This document shows positions 17,235 to 26,988 of a DNA stretch of 64,000 nt, piece by piece. Position numbers and translations under genes: made by a program. The notes beneath the pieces were generated by a model. It ran no database searches and was not told the DNA's origin. It was given only the letters and a program-made list of their open reading frames with translations. How positions within the stretch are numbered: position 1 is the stretch's first letter; the number at the start of each line of letters is the position of its first letter. This stretch comes from Saprospiraceae bacterium (lineage in GTDB: Bacteria > Bacteroidota > Bacteroidia > Chitinophagales > Saprospiraceae): assembly GCA_016714785.1 (NCBI GenBank), contig JADKCC010000061.1, positions 13,127 to 77,126 of the forward strand, given 5' to 3'.

Positions 17235-19349
17235 TTAAGGTTTAGTCTTTCTGCTCATCGCATTTATCGTATCTAATGTATATAATAGCACTTCATCTTT
17301 TTCATTATCGAGAGATTGGGAGTAAAGATAATCAGGTTTTATACCATACCCAAAATCTCCTTTTGTCGAGTTAGAAATCACTTGATAATGGGCAATATTT
17401 ATATTCATCTTACTATTTGGCAAGATCAAGTTATAAATAATCATAGCGTTCGTACTACTTTCTGTACCCCCGGTTTCTGCTCCATACATCAATGCGCCAT
17501 TTTCATGTAATTGTGCTGTCACTAACGACGATTGTGAAAAAGTAATGCCGTTGTTGATAACATGGACTTTACCTGAGAACAAATTTTTACTAGGTTTATA
17601 AGTGAATGTTCGCACTTTTCGACCTTCTACTTTATATTTTTTGGGCTTCAAAGAAAATGCGAACTCTGTCAACTTGCTCCATTTTCCTAATTTCATATAA
17701 TCATTTTTCTCCTTGATAGAACTAGACTTTTGAAAATTGAATTCAAATTTTTTGGATGTCAAATAAGTTAAAAAATGATTGCCGTGGCCGAAATATCCAC
17801 CTCCATTATCACGCAAATCAACCAGCAAATTTACACCATGAAATTGAGTGAGATATTGGAATACTTGTTTATAATACTTTTTAAACTCCTTCCTATCATC
17901 AAAACTATTAATATCTAAATAAGCTATTTTATTGATTGAATCAAAATAAAATGAACTCCATTTATTGCTAAATATTTTTTTTAAATTTTCAGGCATTTTA
18001 GTTTGTGGTTTGTCTTTCAATCTCTTATTAGTTGGATTAAGATCGATAGTTTTCAAATCCCCTGATTTTGTTTTAAACACAATAGAAAACTTTTTTTGAA
18101 ACCCATATAAAAATAGAAAGTAATTCCTAAACTTTCTGATACTCATCTCATTTGCAAATGATAGTGTATTGCCATCACGTTCTTGAATCATAATCATCTG
18201 CTGCAAGATTTCTTGTATTGACATGTTATTGATACTAATTAGCTCATCATTTATATTGATATCGAATACATCAATTGTAGTATTATTGATGTACACTTTG
18301 TTTTCAATTCTTTTAATATCAAACGGCAACAACAAGTTTTTCCCCTTTACAGCCGAATACCAATCGTCAGATAATATGCCGTAAGTGTGCCCACATTTTA
18401 GCTGTGCTATGAGTTTCTTTGAAAGAATGCAAAATTCCATCTCAGTAAGACTATCTGGAAATTCTGTACGCTGTTTGTTATAGAATGTGTTGTATTCTTG
18501 CTCATTAGTATATAAAAAAGGCGTTGGGTGATAGTTTTTAATAGAAGAAAATAATACTTCGTGATCTTCTAACATTTGTTTTTTTGTAAGTAGCTTTACT
18601 TTTATACTATCATTAATTTGAAATTTTGGAGTTTGGGCAAATATACCTCCCATACAACCTAATGCCAAAACAAAACTGAATATTAAAGACATCCTATACG
18701 CTGTCATGCTAGATTTCATTTTTTTATCAATCCTTTTACTGGTATAATAAATCAAAATGCCTCCAATAATACCTGGTGCAAACCAACTAATTACGCCAGG
18801 TAAAAAGTTATTGACCACCACAAAAGCAGTCACTGAAGCGATGTATCCACCAGACATATTCCCTATATGCATTTTGAGCCAGTTGTTTCTGACTTGCTCA
18901 GCATTGCGAAGGTCAAGCAAATTCTTGATTGCAAATATCATTCCCACAAGACCAAATACACCAGCCACGATATGAAATGATTTAGAAATTATCAATGGAA
19001 CCATGACCATCAAAACACAAGTAACTAACATAACAATATGTATGATTCTATCTGTGTTGAAAACATGCATCGGTAATTTGTATCGAATAGCTCTTTTGCC
19101 AATGATGATAAAATAGCCACTAAATATACCCACCGCAAATAAAAATGGATTGGAATGTTCTGGCATGTTTGCAGCGATAAGAGATAGTAAGATAGAACCA
19201 CCAAGACTATAATAAAAGATCCGTCCACTTTGAATATGTGGCTGACTACCTTTTTTTGTGATGGCAGCAATAAAACCTGCTATTAGAGAAATACCACCAA
19301 GTGTTGCGTGGGCAATGATTAAAATTTTGAAAAGTTCTGTGTTGTTCAT
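17235..19349 (-). CDS. Fusion: multi-pass membrane domain plus S41-like peptidase with buried signal peptide
   Basis: 704 residues in one open frame. Residues 1-210 form six to seven transmembrane helices, a DUF2306-like membrane module. At residues 211-240 there is a typical signal peptide (MTAYRMSLIFSFVLALGCMGGIFAQT), preceded by possible starts at 18719 and 18707. The rest is an S41/tricorn-like peptidase: a helical entry domain with MLEDHEVLFSSIKNYHP, a VDLRDNGGGYFGHG block, then GITFSQSSLVTAQLHENG with the candidate nucleophile Ser at about 603 and GAETGG after it. Either this is a true fusion, or two once separate genes whose stop codon was lost; in the second case the peptidase would still be made from the internal start. 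No PDZ domain is clear. Confidence 0.75.
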   Translation of the reverse strand: MNNTELFKILIIAHATLGGISLIAGFIAAITKKGSQPHIQSGRIFYYSLGGSILLSLIAANMPEHSNPFLFAVGIFSGYFIIIGKRAIRYKLPMHVFNTDRIIHIVMLVTCVLMVMVPLIISKSFHIVAGVFGLVGMIFAIKNLLDLRNAEQVRNNWLKMHIGNMSGGYIASVTAFVVVNNFLPGVISWFAPGIIGGILIYYTSKRIDKKMKSSMTAYRMSLIFSFVLALGCMGGIFAQTPKFQINDSIKVKLLTKKQMLEDHEVLFSSIKNYHPTPFLYTNEQEYNTFYNKQRTEFPDSLTEMEFCILSKKLIAQLKCGHTYGILSDDWYSAVKGKNLLLPFDIKRIENKVYINNTTIDVFDININDELISINNMSIQEILQQMIMIQERDGNTLSFANEMSIRKFRNYFLFLYGFQKKFSIVFKTKSGDLKTIDLNPTNKRLKDKPQTKMPENLKKIFSNKWSSFYFDSINKIAYLDINSFDDRKEFKKYYKQVFQYLTQFHGVNLLVDLRDNGGGYFGHGNHFLTYLTSKKFEFNFQKSSSIKEKNDYMKLGKWSKLTEFAFSLKPKKYKVEGRKVRTFTYKPSKNLFSGKVHVINNGITFSQSSLVTAQLHENGALMYGAETGGTESSTNAMIIYNLILPNSKMNINIAHYQVISNSTKGDFGYGIKPDYLYSQSLDNEKDEVLLYTLDTINAMSRKTKP

Positions 19350-19566
19350 AACGATTTTTTTTGTTTAATTAAATTTTGATGCAGCAAAGATGCAGGAGAA
19401 AATATAAGTAAAAAAATCGAAGGGACTTATGGCAAAGTTTTGTGGCGAATGGTAAGGTTAGCAGTTTGACCTAATGTTTGCATTTTAACACAAGATGATT
19501 GATATTCTGATAGTTATGATTTACAATAGGATATTTATTTGTTTTTTTTTATCCGAAGTTTATTTT

Positions 19567-20397
19567 TCAAATTAGTATTTTTACTTTCTCTACCATGGCT
19601 CGAGACACAGGAATTTTGATATCAATGTCCATCAGACCAATTTTTGTATTGGTAATATTTCCTTCAATTACAGCAATTTTAGTTGGATTGATGATGAATG
19701 ACCGGTGACATCTTAAAAAAAGAGAACCGATCTGCAGCTCTATGTCGCTCAATGTATTTCTCATCATTCTTTTGATGATTTTACCATTTTCATTGAGAAA
19801 TAGAATGACGTAATTGTCTTCAGATTTAACTAAATAGAGATTTTCTGGAGCAAGGATGATTTTTTCATTTTTCCCTGCACCATAGATGGTCAATTGTATA
19901 TCTTCTGTTTCATGTTCTACTTTTTGGATAGGTGATTCGTCACTAGAAATAAACTTTACTTCTTTGTATTTTTGATAAATAAATAACAAATAAACACCCA
20001 CAGGTACAAGAGAAATCAAAGAAGCGATCTTAAAAAAACTCAAAAACTGTGACCAATCTAAATGTCCAGCAAACATCGCTGCCCAATAGAAGTAACAACT
20101 CACTTGGCAAATCAGAATGATGCAAAATAAAAATAACACCTCATCAATAGCCGACCATCTATTTAATCGAGTCTCACTCACCAAAGCAGAGACACAAAAG
20201 TAAATAAATAACCCTGAAACAAATGTAACGACTCCATAACCTACCAATATCCAATATTTGTAAGGATGATCAAAATTTGCGGTGCCGAATGGCTGAAAAA
20301 CGACCAAAATAAACACAATGGTCAAACTAATAGCCGCCATCACATTCAGAAATGAACGCAACGAAGGTTTCGGGAAAGGTGTCAGACGCAAACTCAT
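19567..20397 (-). CDS. LytTR-family transcriptional regulator with membrane domain
   Basis: 276 residues. Four transmembrane helices fill residues ~15-145 (SLTIVFILVVFQPFG, WILVGYGVVTFVSGLFIYF, LFLFCIILICQVSCYFYW, IASLISLVPVGVYLLF). The C-terminal LytTR domain (about 180-276) shows ILAPENLYLVKSEDNYVILF, MMRNTLSDIELQ and FLRCHRSFIINPTKI, the hallmark of LytTR DNA-binding folds. The membrane part probably senses a signal directly; no partner histidine kinase is adjacent. TACTTTTG at 20415-20422 (minus strand) is a good -7 element. Confidence 0.85.
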   Translation of the reverse strand: MSLRLTPFPKPSLRSFLNVMAAISLTIVFILVVFQPFGTANFDHPYKYWILVGYGVVTFVSGLFIYFCVSALVSETRLNRWSAIDEVLFLFCIILICQVSCYFYWAAMFAGHLDWSQFLSFFKIASLISLVPVGVYLLFIYQKYKEVKFISSDESPIQKVEHETEDIQLTIYGAGKNEKIILAPENLYLVKSEDNYVILFLNENGKIIKRMMRNTLSDIELQIGSLFLRCHRSFIINPTKIAVIEGNITNTKIGLMDIDIKIPVSRAMVEKVKILI

Positions 20398-20494
20398 AAT
20401 ACTTTTTGAAGTTTCAAAAGTAGTAAAAAGTATTGGAAATATAGAATGTAATCGGACGTTTGAAAACCAAAATTATAAAAGTGAAGGATTGGAA

Positions 20495-20869
20495 TTACTT
20501 ACTTTTTTTCTTCAATATAAATTTTGTCCTAATTTCGTCATCTTTCATTCGCAGATATTCGGAATCCATCAGTTCATAACCTATTTTGGCGAGGTGGTTT
20601 AGGGCTTCCATATTGCTTTTGAATTCGATATAGTTTCCATTTTCATCGGCTACGCGTTTCAATTTAATATTTAAAAATTTAGTTTCTTGTCCAAAATCTA
20701 TCTCAAGGAACGATCGAGTGCTAAATGTGACATTACATGTTTCAGCTTCAATATATTCTGCTTGAATGGAGTCGAGTGGAAGCCCATTGATGAAATACCT
20801 ATTGTTAGGCTGTCCTTGTATTGTGAATAAACAGTAGAAAGTGAATAAAAGGGTAAAAAGTGATTTCAT
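20495..20869 (-). CDS. Small secreted protein of unknown function
   Basis: 124 residues with a signal peptide (MKSLFTLLFTFYCLFTIQG). The mature part contains a GLPLDSIQAEYIE segment, an FSTRSFLEIDFGQE strand and an AKIGYELMDSEY block that recurs in small Bacteroidota proteins predicted to be periplasmic. It has a C-terminal run of lysines. I do not recognise a family. It is 97 bp upstream of the LytTR gene on the same strand. Confidence 0.6.
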   Translation of the reverse strand: MKSLFTLLFTFYCLFTIQGQPNNRYFINGLPLDSIQAEYIEAETCNVTFSTRSFLEIDFGQETKFLNIKLKRVADENGNYIEFKSNMEALNHLAKIGYELMDSEYLRMKDDEIRTKFILKKKSK

Positions 20870-21137
20870 GATTTTTTATATTTTTTGGTTATTTTTATGA
20901 TTCAAAGGTAATGGATAAATGTTTGTGAAATAGTTATCACAGCGTTAAAGATGATTTAAGAAAATGGTAAATGTAATTTTGATAAGTTATTTGCTGTAAA
21001 ATACTATCTAATTTCTGAATTCTTGAATTATCGGTAATAAGAGTAGTGGTTCAAGACCATTTTCTATATTAAGGTATTTGGACTATATTTTTAATTTACA
21101 ATAAAAAATTATCATCTTTGCAATTCAAATTAGAAAT

Positions 21138-22556
21138 ATGGTAAGTATCCGCAAACTATCAATGAAGTCAATTGGCCCCTTCGATATTGAAGATTTTGAA
21201 TTTCAAAAAAGTGAAGATGGTACTGATATACATATCATAGTTGGTCCCAATGGAACTGGTAAAACAACAATTCTACATTCATTAGCAGGTGCGTTTGACT
21301 ATTTTCAGCCTGATCATGCTGAACATGTATCTAATAATATTCATAAAAGATTTGTAAAGTTTAATGGCAAATTTTCAGAGGATGAAAAAGATTTTGCCAC
21401 TTCACATTCCCATACTATTTTAGTTAATGATTCTGGAAAAATAATTGATAAAATCGTTAATTATGGTTGTACCCATTGTGGGAATATTCATCAAAATTTC
21501 GAAAAAACAATTTCACAACAAATTACTAAAAGTGAAAACGGAAATAATTACCAAAACCAACCACAAAACAAAGACTTATTATATTATAAAAATGCCATAA
21601 AGTCTAAGGATTTAATAGGTAAAAAATTAAAATTTGCTGCTTTTGGTTATTCAGGTTACAGATTTATTGAGACAGAGGAAGTACAAATAAAAGAAAAAGA
21701 AAATTTTAATCCATTACATTTAGCACTAGAGTTTGTCAAAAGAAAAGATGGTTCAGAAAAAGAATTTAACCTGTCAAATTGGATAGTTTCCACATACTCT
21801 AAAGCTGCTATACAAGAAGTCAATAATAACAAAGAATTAGCTTCAAAATTGAGACATGGAATTAATAAATTGATTGATTGTATCAACGATTTAACAGATA
21901 ATGAATTTTCAATTAAAATTGAAACAAGCCCTTGGTTTGTAAATATTTCATATTGTGGAAACAATTTAGAGTTTGACGTACTACCTGATGGACTTAGGTC
22001 CATCTTGAGTTGGTTAGGTGATTTGTTAATGCGATTGGACGTTATTCCGTGGGAAGATGATACTTTACTTACAACTGAACAAAATATTCTACTTTTTCTT
22101 GACGAGATAGAAGTGCATCTACACCCTACTTGGCAATATAAGATTTTAAATATGCTTAAAAAATTGTTACCCAATGCTCAGATTTTTATTACTACACATT
22201 CACCATTTATTATTAATTCTATTGACAATGCTAAGATTTATGTCCTTGAATTAGATAATTGCAAATCTAAATTAAAAGAAGTCCTAAATTCTGAAACAGG
22301 TTGGTCTATAGAATATGTTTTGGAATACATTTTAAATACAAAAAATCGATTTGGATATGAGACAACGGTTGATTTAAAAAGATTTAACGAAATCGCCCAA
22401 GAAATTTCAACTAAAGATTTTAATAAGGAAGATGAGTTTAAGCAGTTAATAAAAAAATTAGTTAATGATGGAGAAGAGGTCACTTCTATTATTGCGCCAA
22501 AGTTGTTTAGACTTGAGAAAGTAACAGGGAAAAAATACCTTGAATGGAAAGAATAG
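21138..22556 (+). CDS. ptuA: Septu-type defence ATPase PtuA
   Basis: 472 residues. An ABC/SMC-like AAA ATPase of the OLD/RecF type: Walker A GPNGTGKTTI (about 36-45), a signature-like region DVLPDGLRSILSWLGDLLM, Walker B LFLDEIEVHLHP (about 319-330) and the H-loop ITTHSPF (about 353-358). The region between the halves carries CTHCGNIH (about 111-118), a possible zinc knuckle. The partner HNH gene overlaps its stop by 13 bases, the arrangement of Septu PtuAB. No reverse transcriptase or other defence gene is next to it. PtuAB complexes degrade invading nucleic acid or interfere with translation in different members, so the exact output is unknown. Base composition is lower in GC than its neighbours, in line with transfer. 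Confidence 0.85.
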   Translation: MVSIRKLSMKSIGPFDIEDFEFQKSEDGTDIHIIVGPNGTGKTTILHSLAGAFDYFQPDHAEHVSNNIHKRFVKFNGKFSEDEKDFATSHSHTILVNDSGKIIDKIVNYGCTHCGNIHQNFEKTISQQITKSENGNNYQNQPQNKDLLYYKNAIKSKDLIGKKLKFAAFGYSGYRFIETEEVQIKEKENFNPLHLALEFVKRKDGSEKEFNLSNWIVSTYSKAAIQEVNNNKELASKLRHGINKLIDCINDLTDNEFSIKIETSPWFVNISYCGNNLEFDVLPDGLRSILSWLGDLLMRLDVIPWEDDTLLTTEQNILLFLDEIEVHLHPTWQYKILNMLKKLLPNAQIFITTHSPFIINSIDNAKIYVLELDNCKSKLKEVLNSETGWSIEYVLEYILNTKNRFGYETTVDLKRFNEIAQEISTKDFNKEDEFKQLIKKLVNDGEEVTSIIAPKLFRLEKVTGKKYLEWKE

Positions 22557-23174
22557 TAAGACCAAAAATTGAAGACATTCCATCATTGGCAGGCTACGCT
22601 GAAACATTACAATCATATAATGAAGGCTGTGTTGAAGGGACAAAAAAATGGGAATCTAGTGGAAAACTCTATAATTTATTGAAAGAAAGCCTTCGTGCAA
22701 TTTCAGAGTCCCACTGTTCGTTTTGTGATGGATTTCCACTTGATGATACATCAAGGGAGACAATAGAACATTATTATCCAAAAGCAAAAACCGAATATCC
22801 TGAAAAGACTTATGATTGGGAAAACCTTTTTTATTGTTGCGACAAATGTCAATCAATGGCAAATAAACATAAACCATTTCAAGTTACCTTAAAACCTGAT
22901 GATGTTGATTATCATTTTGATAGATCACTTTTGGTTTGATGCAGAAGATGGTTTTGTCAAACTAAATAATGAAGATGATGAAAATGCAAGGATTTTTTTA
23001 GAAAGATATGGGATAAATAAAAGACCAGAAAAAATTATTGCTCGAAGGAATAGATATAATGAGTTATTTAAACTTTATAAAGATATTTCTCATGATAACT
23101 TAGAAACTGAAAGATTGAGAGAAGGCCAAAGATATATTTTTGATCTATATTTGAAAGTGAGAAGCCTACTTTAA
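22544..23174 (+). pseudogene. ptuB: Septu HNH endonuclease PtuB, frameshifted as sequenced
   Basis: TIGR02646-like HNH nuclease. The first frame (22544-22939) carries CSFCDG (zinc), the HNH histidine in IEHYYPK, a NLFYCCDKCQ block and DDVDYHFDR. The reading then runs into a stop. The continuation FWFDAEDGFVKLNNEDDENARIFLERYG lies in another frame from about 22920 to the stop at 23174. Removing one base in the stretch GATAGATCACTTT restores a continuous protein of about 210 residues. It overlaps ptuA and is followed by a terminator hairpin. As given, the nuclease core is intact but the C-terminal third is lost; a consensus error is also possible. Confidence 0.75.
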
Positions 23175-23184
23175 CATTATTAAC

Positions 23185-23230
23185 AAAAAGCCCGAACCAA
23201 TGACCTAGCAGTAATTCGGGCTATATTTTT
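23185..23230. terminator. Hairpin between ptuB and sdhB
   Basis: AGCCCGAA (23189-23196) pairs with TTCGGGCT (23215-23222), flanked by AAAAA on the left and an AT/T-rich run on the right. It can end transcription from both converging genes. Confidence 0.7.
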
Positions 23231-23253
23231 TCTATATTCTAGATAGATTCTAC

Positions 23254-24015
23254 CTATACTTCTTCACCACTAAATACTGCCTTAAGATATGATCTGTTCA
23301 TAAAGGCGATATTCTCAAGTTTGATTTCTTTTGGACATTCTGCTTCGCAAGCGCCTACATTGCTACACATACCAAAGCCTTCCTTGTCCATCTGAGCCAC
23401 CATAGCTTGTGCTCGTTTGTCTGCTTCTACTACTCCTTGTGGTAAGTGACCTAAGTGAGCGATTTTTGCGGATGTAAAGAGCATTGCCGAACCATTCGGA
23501 CATGCCGCTACACATGCTCCACAACCGATACAAGCTGCTGCTTCAAATGATTGACCTGCTCTACCTTTTTCTATCGGAATCGCATTACCATCAGGTGCCT
23601 GACCTGCATTGACAGAGATATAACCACCTGCTTGCATGATACGGTCGAATGCCGATCTATCTACAGCTACATCCTTCAATACTGGAAAAGCACTTGCTCT
23701 ATATGGCTCTACTACGATGATATCTCCATCCTTAAAAAATCTCATGTGCAACTGACAGGTAGTGGTACCAGAATTAGGTCCGTGTGGCTGACCATTGATT
23801 ACAAGGCTGCATGCTCCACAAATACCTTCACGACAATCATGTTCGAAAACTATAGGTTCTTTCTTCTGACTTATTAAGTCTTCATTGAGAACATCCAACA
23901 TCTCAAGGAATGACATGTGTTCATTGGCAACAACAGGGTAAGTCTCAAAGCTTCCTGATGTTTTACTATTTTTTTGTCTCCAGATTTTTATTTTTAAATT
24001 CATCTCTGCGCTCAT
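23254..24015 (-). CDS. sdhB: Succinate dehydrogenase/fumarate reductase iron-sulfur subunit
   Basis: 253 residues. The N-terminal ferredoxin domain holds the 2Fe-2S cysteines in CREGICGACSLVING and a later Cys (TTCQLHM). The C-terminal domain holds AAACIGCGACVAACPNGS for the 4Fe-4S and MCSNVGACEAECPKEI for the 3Fe-4S cluster. It transfers electrons from the FAD subunit to the quinone site in SdhC. It is the last gene of sdhC-sdhA-sdhB, 20 bp after sdhA. Confidence 0.95.
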   Translation of the reverse strand: MSAEMNLKIKIWRQKNSKTSGSFETYPVVANEHMSFLEMLDVLNEDLISQKKEPIVFEHDCREGICGACSLVINGQPHGPNSGTTTCQLHMRFFKDGDIIVVEPYRASAFPVLKDVAVDRSAFDRIMQAGGYISVNAGQAPDGNAIPIEKGRAGQSFEAAACIGCGACVAACPNGSAMLFTSAKIAHLGHLPQGVVEADKRAQAMVAQMDKEGFGMCSNVGACEAECPKEIKLENIAFMNRSYLKAVFSGEEV

Positions 24016-24035
24016 AATGGATATTTTTATCAGGA

Positions 24036-26028
24036 TTATTTATAACTTCTTGTTTTCAATTCTACATTTTCGAATATCAATGGCTCTTTATGAAGGATTG
24101 GTTCTGTTTCATTCCATTCCCAGGCCGCTACATAAGCATATTCGCTATCTTTACGCATGGCCTCGCCATCTTCTGTTACAGATTCTTCACGGAAGTGACC
24201 ACCACATGATTCATTTCTATTGAGTGCGTCCACCATCATCAGTTCGCCGTGTTCCAATAAATCAGCTACTCTGATAGCTTTCTCCAATTCTGGATTGAAC
24301 TCATCATTGCTACCCGGAACAAACACATCATTATAAAACTCTGCTCTAAGCTCACGAATCATTTGTCGTCCTTTAATAAGGCCTGCTTCGTTACGCGCCA
24401 TGCCGCAGTATTCCCACATGATCTTACCCAACCGTCTATGGAAACTTTCCACAGATTGATTTCCTTTGGTATTCAATAATTTATCTATCAGTACTTTCGT
24501 TGCTTTTTCTGCTTCCAAAAACTCAGGTAAGTCATTTTTTATTTTTGGCGTCGATATTTCATTGGCTAAAAAAGTACCGATAGTATAAGGAATAACAAAG
24601 TATCCATCTGCCAATCCTTGCATCAATGCTGAAGCCCCCAATCTATTGGCACCATGATCTGAGAAATTGCATTCACCCAAGGCAAAAAGCCCCGGTACAT
24701 TGGTCTCCAAGTTATAATCTACCCACACACCACCCATGGTGTAGTGCACAGCAGGGTATATTTTCATGGGTTCTTTGTATGGATTTTCGCCAGTGATTTT
24801 TTCATACATTTCGAAAAGGTTACCATATTTTGCTGAAACCACTTCTTCGCCCAACGCTATGATTTGTTCATTAGATAGATTTGTCAATCCTTTTTTATTG
24901 GCTTCTATCTTTCCATACCTCAGTATTGCATCTGAAAAATCAAGAAATACTGCCAATCCCGTAGGGCTCACACCATGACCTTTGTCACATTCCACTTTTG
25001 CAGCACGTGAAGCTACATCTCTTGGCACAAGATTACCAAAAGCTGGATATCTTCTTTCCAAATTGTAATCACGGTCTTCTTCTTTGATATTAACACCTTT
25101 GAGTTTTCCTTGTTGGATGGCTTGGGCATCTTCTTTTTTCTTAGGTACCCATACCCGTCCATCGTTACGAAGTGATTCTGACATAAGGGTCAACTTGGAT
25201 TGATATTCACCTGATACCGGTATACATGTTGGGTGGATTTGTGTAAAACAAGGATTGGCCATGAGAGCACCTTTTTACTGATTTCCAAGCAGCCGTAACG
25301 TTGCACGTCATTGCATTCGTTGACAAGTAAAACACATTTCCGTATCCACCTGTAGCGATTACCACAGCGTGTGCGGCATGTCTTTCCAGCTCACCCGTCA
25401 ATAGATTTCTTGCTATGATGCCTCGCGCTTTACCATCTACTTTTACCAATTCCAGCATTTCATGACGGTTGTACATTTGCACTGTACCGAGCGCTATCTG
25501 ACGCGAAAGTGATTGATAAGCACCAATCAACAACTGCTGACCAGTCTGGCCTCTTGCGTAGAATGTACGTGATACTTGCACACCACCAAAAGATCTGTTT
25601 TCTAGTAGTCCGCCATATTCACGAGCGAAAGGTACACCTTGTGCAACGCATTGGTCTATGATATCTACACTACACTCTGCAAGTCTATGCACGTTAGCTT
25701 CACGCGCTCTATAGTCACCACCTTTGATGGTATCATAAAATAATCTGTATATACTATCGCCATCATTGGCATAATTTTTTGCTGCGTTGATACCACCTTG
25801 TGCAGCGATACTATGCGCTCGACGTGGGCTATCATGGAAGGTAAAACACTTAACTGAATATCCAAGTTCACCTAATGAAGATGCGGCTGCAGCACCTGCA
25901 AGTCCAGTACCTACAACAATGATTTCAAGTTTTCTTTTATTATTAGGAGCTACGATAGGCATGGTGGATTTGTACTTTGTCCACTTTTCTGCCAATGGTC
26001 CTGCTGGTATTTTTGAATTTAAATTCAT
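24036..26028 (-). CDS. sdhA: Succinate dehydrogenase/fumarate reductase flavoprotein, frame interrupted
   Basis: FAD-binding catalytic subunit. The N-terminal part carries the dinucleotide fold VVGTGLAGAAAASSLGELG and the FAD-attachment region RAHSIAAQGGINAA; the C-terminal part carries HPTCIP, SESLRNDGR and RRYPAFGNLVPRDVA. Start ATG 26028 (MNLNSKIPAG) is preferred over the longer frame from 26133. The two parts lie in different frames. The break falls in a run of five T on the plus strand (25272-25276); removing one base there joins ...ATGGYGNVFYLSTNAM...AAWKSVK to GALMANPCFTQIHPTCIP, as in the family. The gene is metabolically central and the break is in a homopolymer, so a sequence error is the likeliest explanation. 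Confidence 0.88.
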
Positions 26029-26089
26029 TTTATTTGATTTTAGTAACCAACTATTTGTGTTTAGTAAATAATGTTGTTTATAAAAGAGA

Positions 26090-26779
26090 TTACATCGATT
26101 TGAAGAAAAAATACCAAATCGGAATAATGGCAAAACCTAATGGAATCAGGATAGCATAAGCTTTACCAACATTATGAATCAGTGGTGTATATTTTTTATG
26201 ACTCAATCCCAAAGTCTGAAAAGCACTCTGAAATCCATGCCATAAATGAAAAGACAACACCAACATGCCTATCAAATATACTGCAACTATCCACAACTGA
26301 CTGAATGCGGTGGAGACTCTAGTGAATAGGTCTTTAACCACAGGAAACCCTTCATAGCTTACCGTGGCCAATTCATTAGTAAATTTCATTTTGAACCAGA
26401 AATCGCCCATGTGGATAAATGTAAATGCTAAGATCAAAGTACCCAACAAAGCCATGTTTTTGGATGCCCAAGTCGTCTTATTACTTTTAGATACAGCGTA
26501 TTTCTGACCTTTTGCGCCTCTATTATAAAGGGTGATCGAAATTCCTACAAATGCATGTAAAATGATAAAAAAGTAATTGCCATACGCAACAATTTTGATC
26601 AAAGGGTTATGCGCCATCATGTACGCATAGGTATTAAAAGCTTCTCCACCATCATCTTTTAGTAATTGCAGATTGCCTATGAGGTGCACGACAAGAAACA
26701 ATATCAGAAAAAGTCCTGTAAGACTCATCAATAGCTTTTTGCCAATACTGGAACTAAAAAAGGTAATTAACCATTTCAT
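26090..26779 (-). CDS. sdhC: Succinate dehydrogenase/fumarate reductase cytochrome b subunit
   Basis: 229 residues with five transmembrane helices, the single-subunit di-haem anchor of the epsilonproteobacterial/Bacteroidota B type. Candidate haem-ligand histidines sit in LFLVVHLIGN, FFIILHAFVG, FTFIHMGDFW and LSFHLWHGFQSAF. It anchors SdhAB and reduces or oxidises menaquinone. It is the first gene of the operon. Confidence 0.92.
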   Translation of the reverse strand: MKWLITFFSSSIGKKLLMSLTGLFLILFLVVHLIGNLQLLKDDGGEAFNTYAYMMAHNPLIKIVAYGNYFFIILHAFVGISITLYNRGAKGQKYAVSKSNKTTWASKNMALLGTLILAFTFIHMGDFWFKMKFTNELATVSYEGFPVVKDLFTRVSTAFSQLWIVAVYLIGMLVLSFHLWHGFQSAFQTLGLSHKKYTPLIHNVGKAYAILIPLGFAIIPIWYFFFKSM

Positions 26780-26803
26780 TTTGACATATTTTTAGTAATT
26801 GGG

Positions 26804-26811
26804 CAAAGCTA
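26804..26811 (-). promoter_or_regulatory. -7 element of the sdhCAB operon
   Basis: CAAAGCTA on the plus strand reads TAGCTTTG on the coding strand, a full TAnnTTTG match, 24 bases upstream of the sdhC start codon. Confidence 0.45.
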
Positions 26812-26988
26812 TGACTTAAAAGAGAATTTTGAAAAAACTGTTTTATTAATTTTATTATTTAGAATAATTCTATACATTAAATAATAAAATTTGTCTTTAT
26901 AAAACTATAAGTCTTATCTTTTTTCACTTAAAACTCATTTCCTTTTTGGGAAAACCATCAATATCAAACAAATACCTTTTCAATTTCC

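Noticed and set aside
22890..22930. Programmed frameshifting in ptuB
   Set aside because: No slippery heptamer and no downstream stem were seen at the break.
21138..23174. Retron-type reading of the ATPase/HNH pair
   Set aside because: No reverse transcriptase gene or msr/msd-like inverted structure is seen within the neighbouring sequence.
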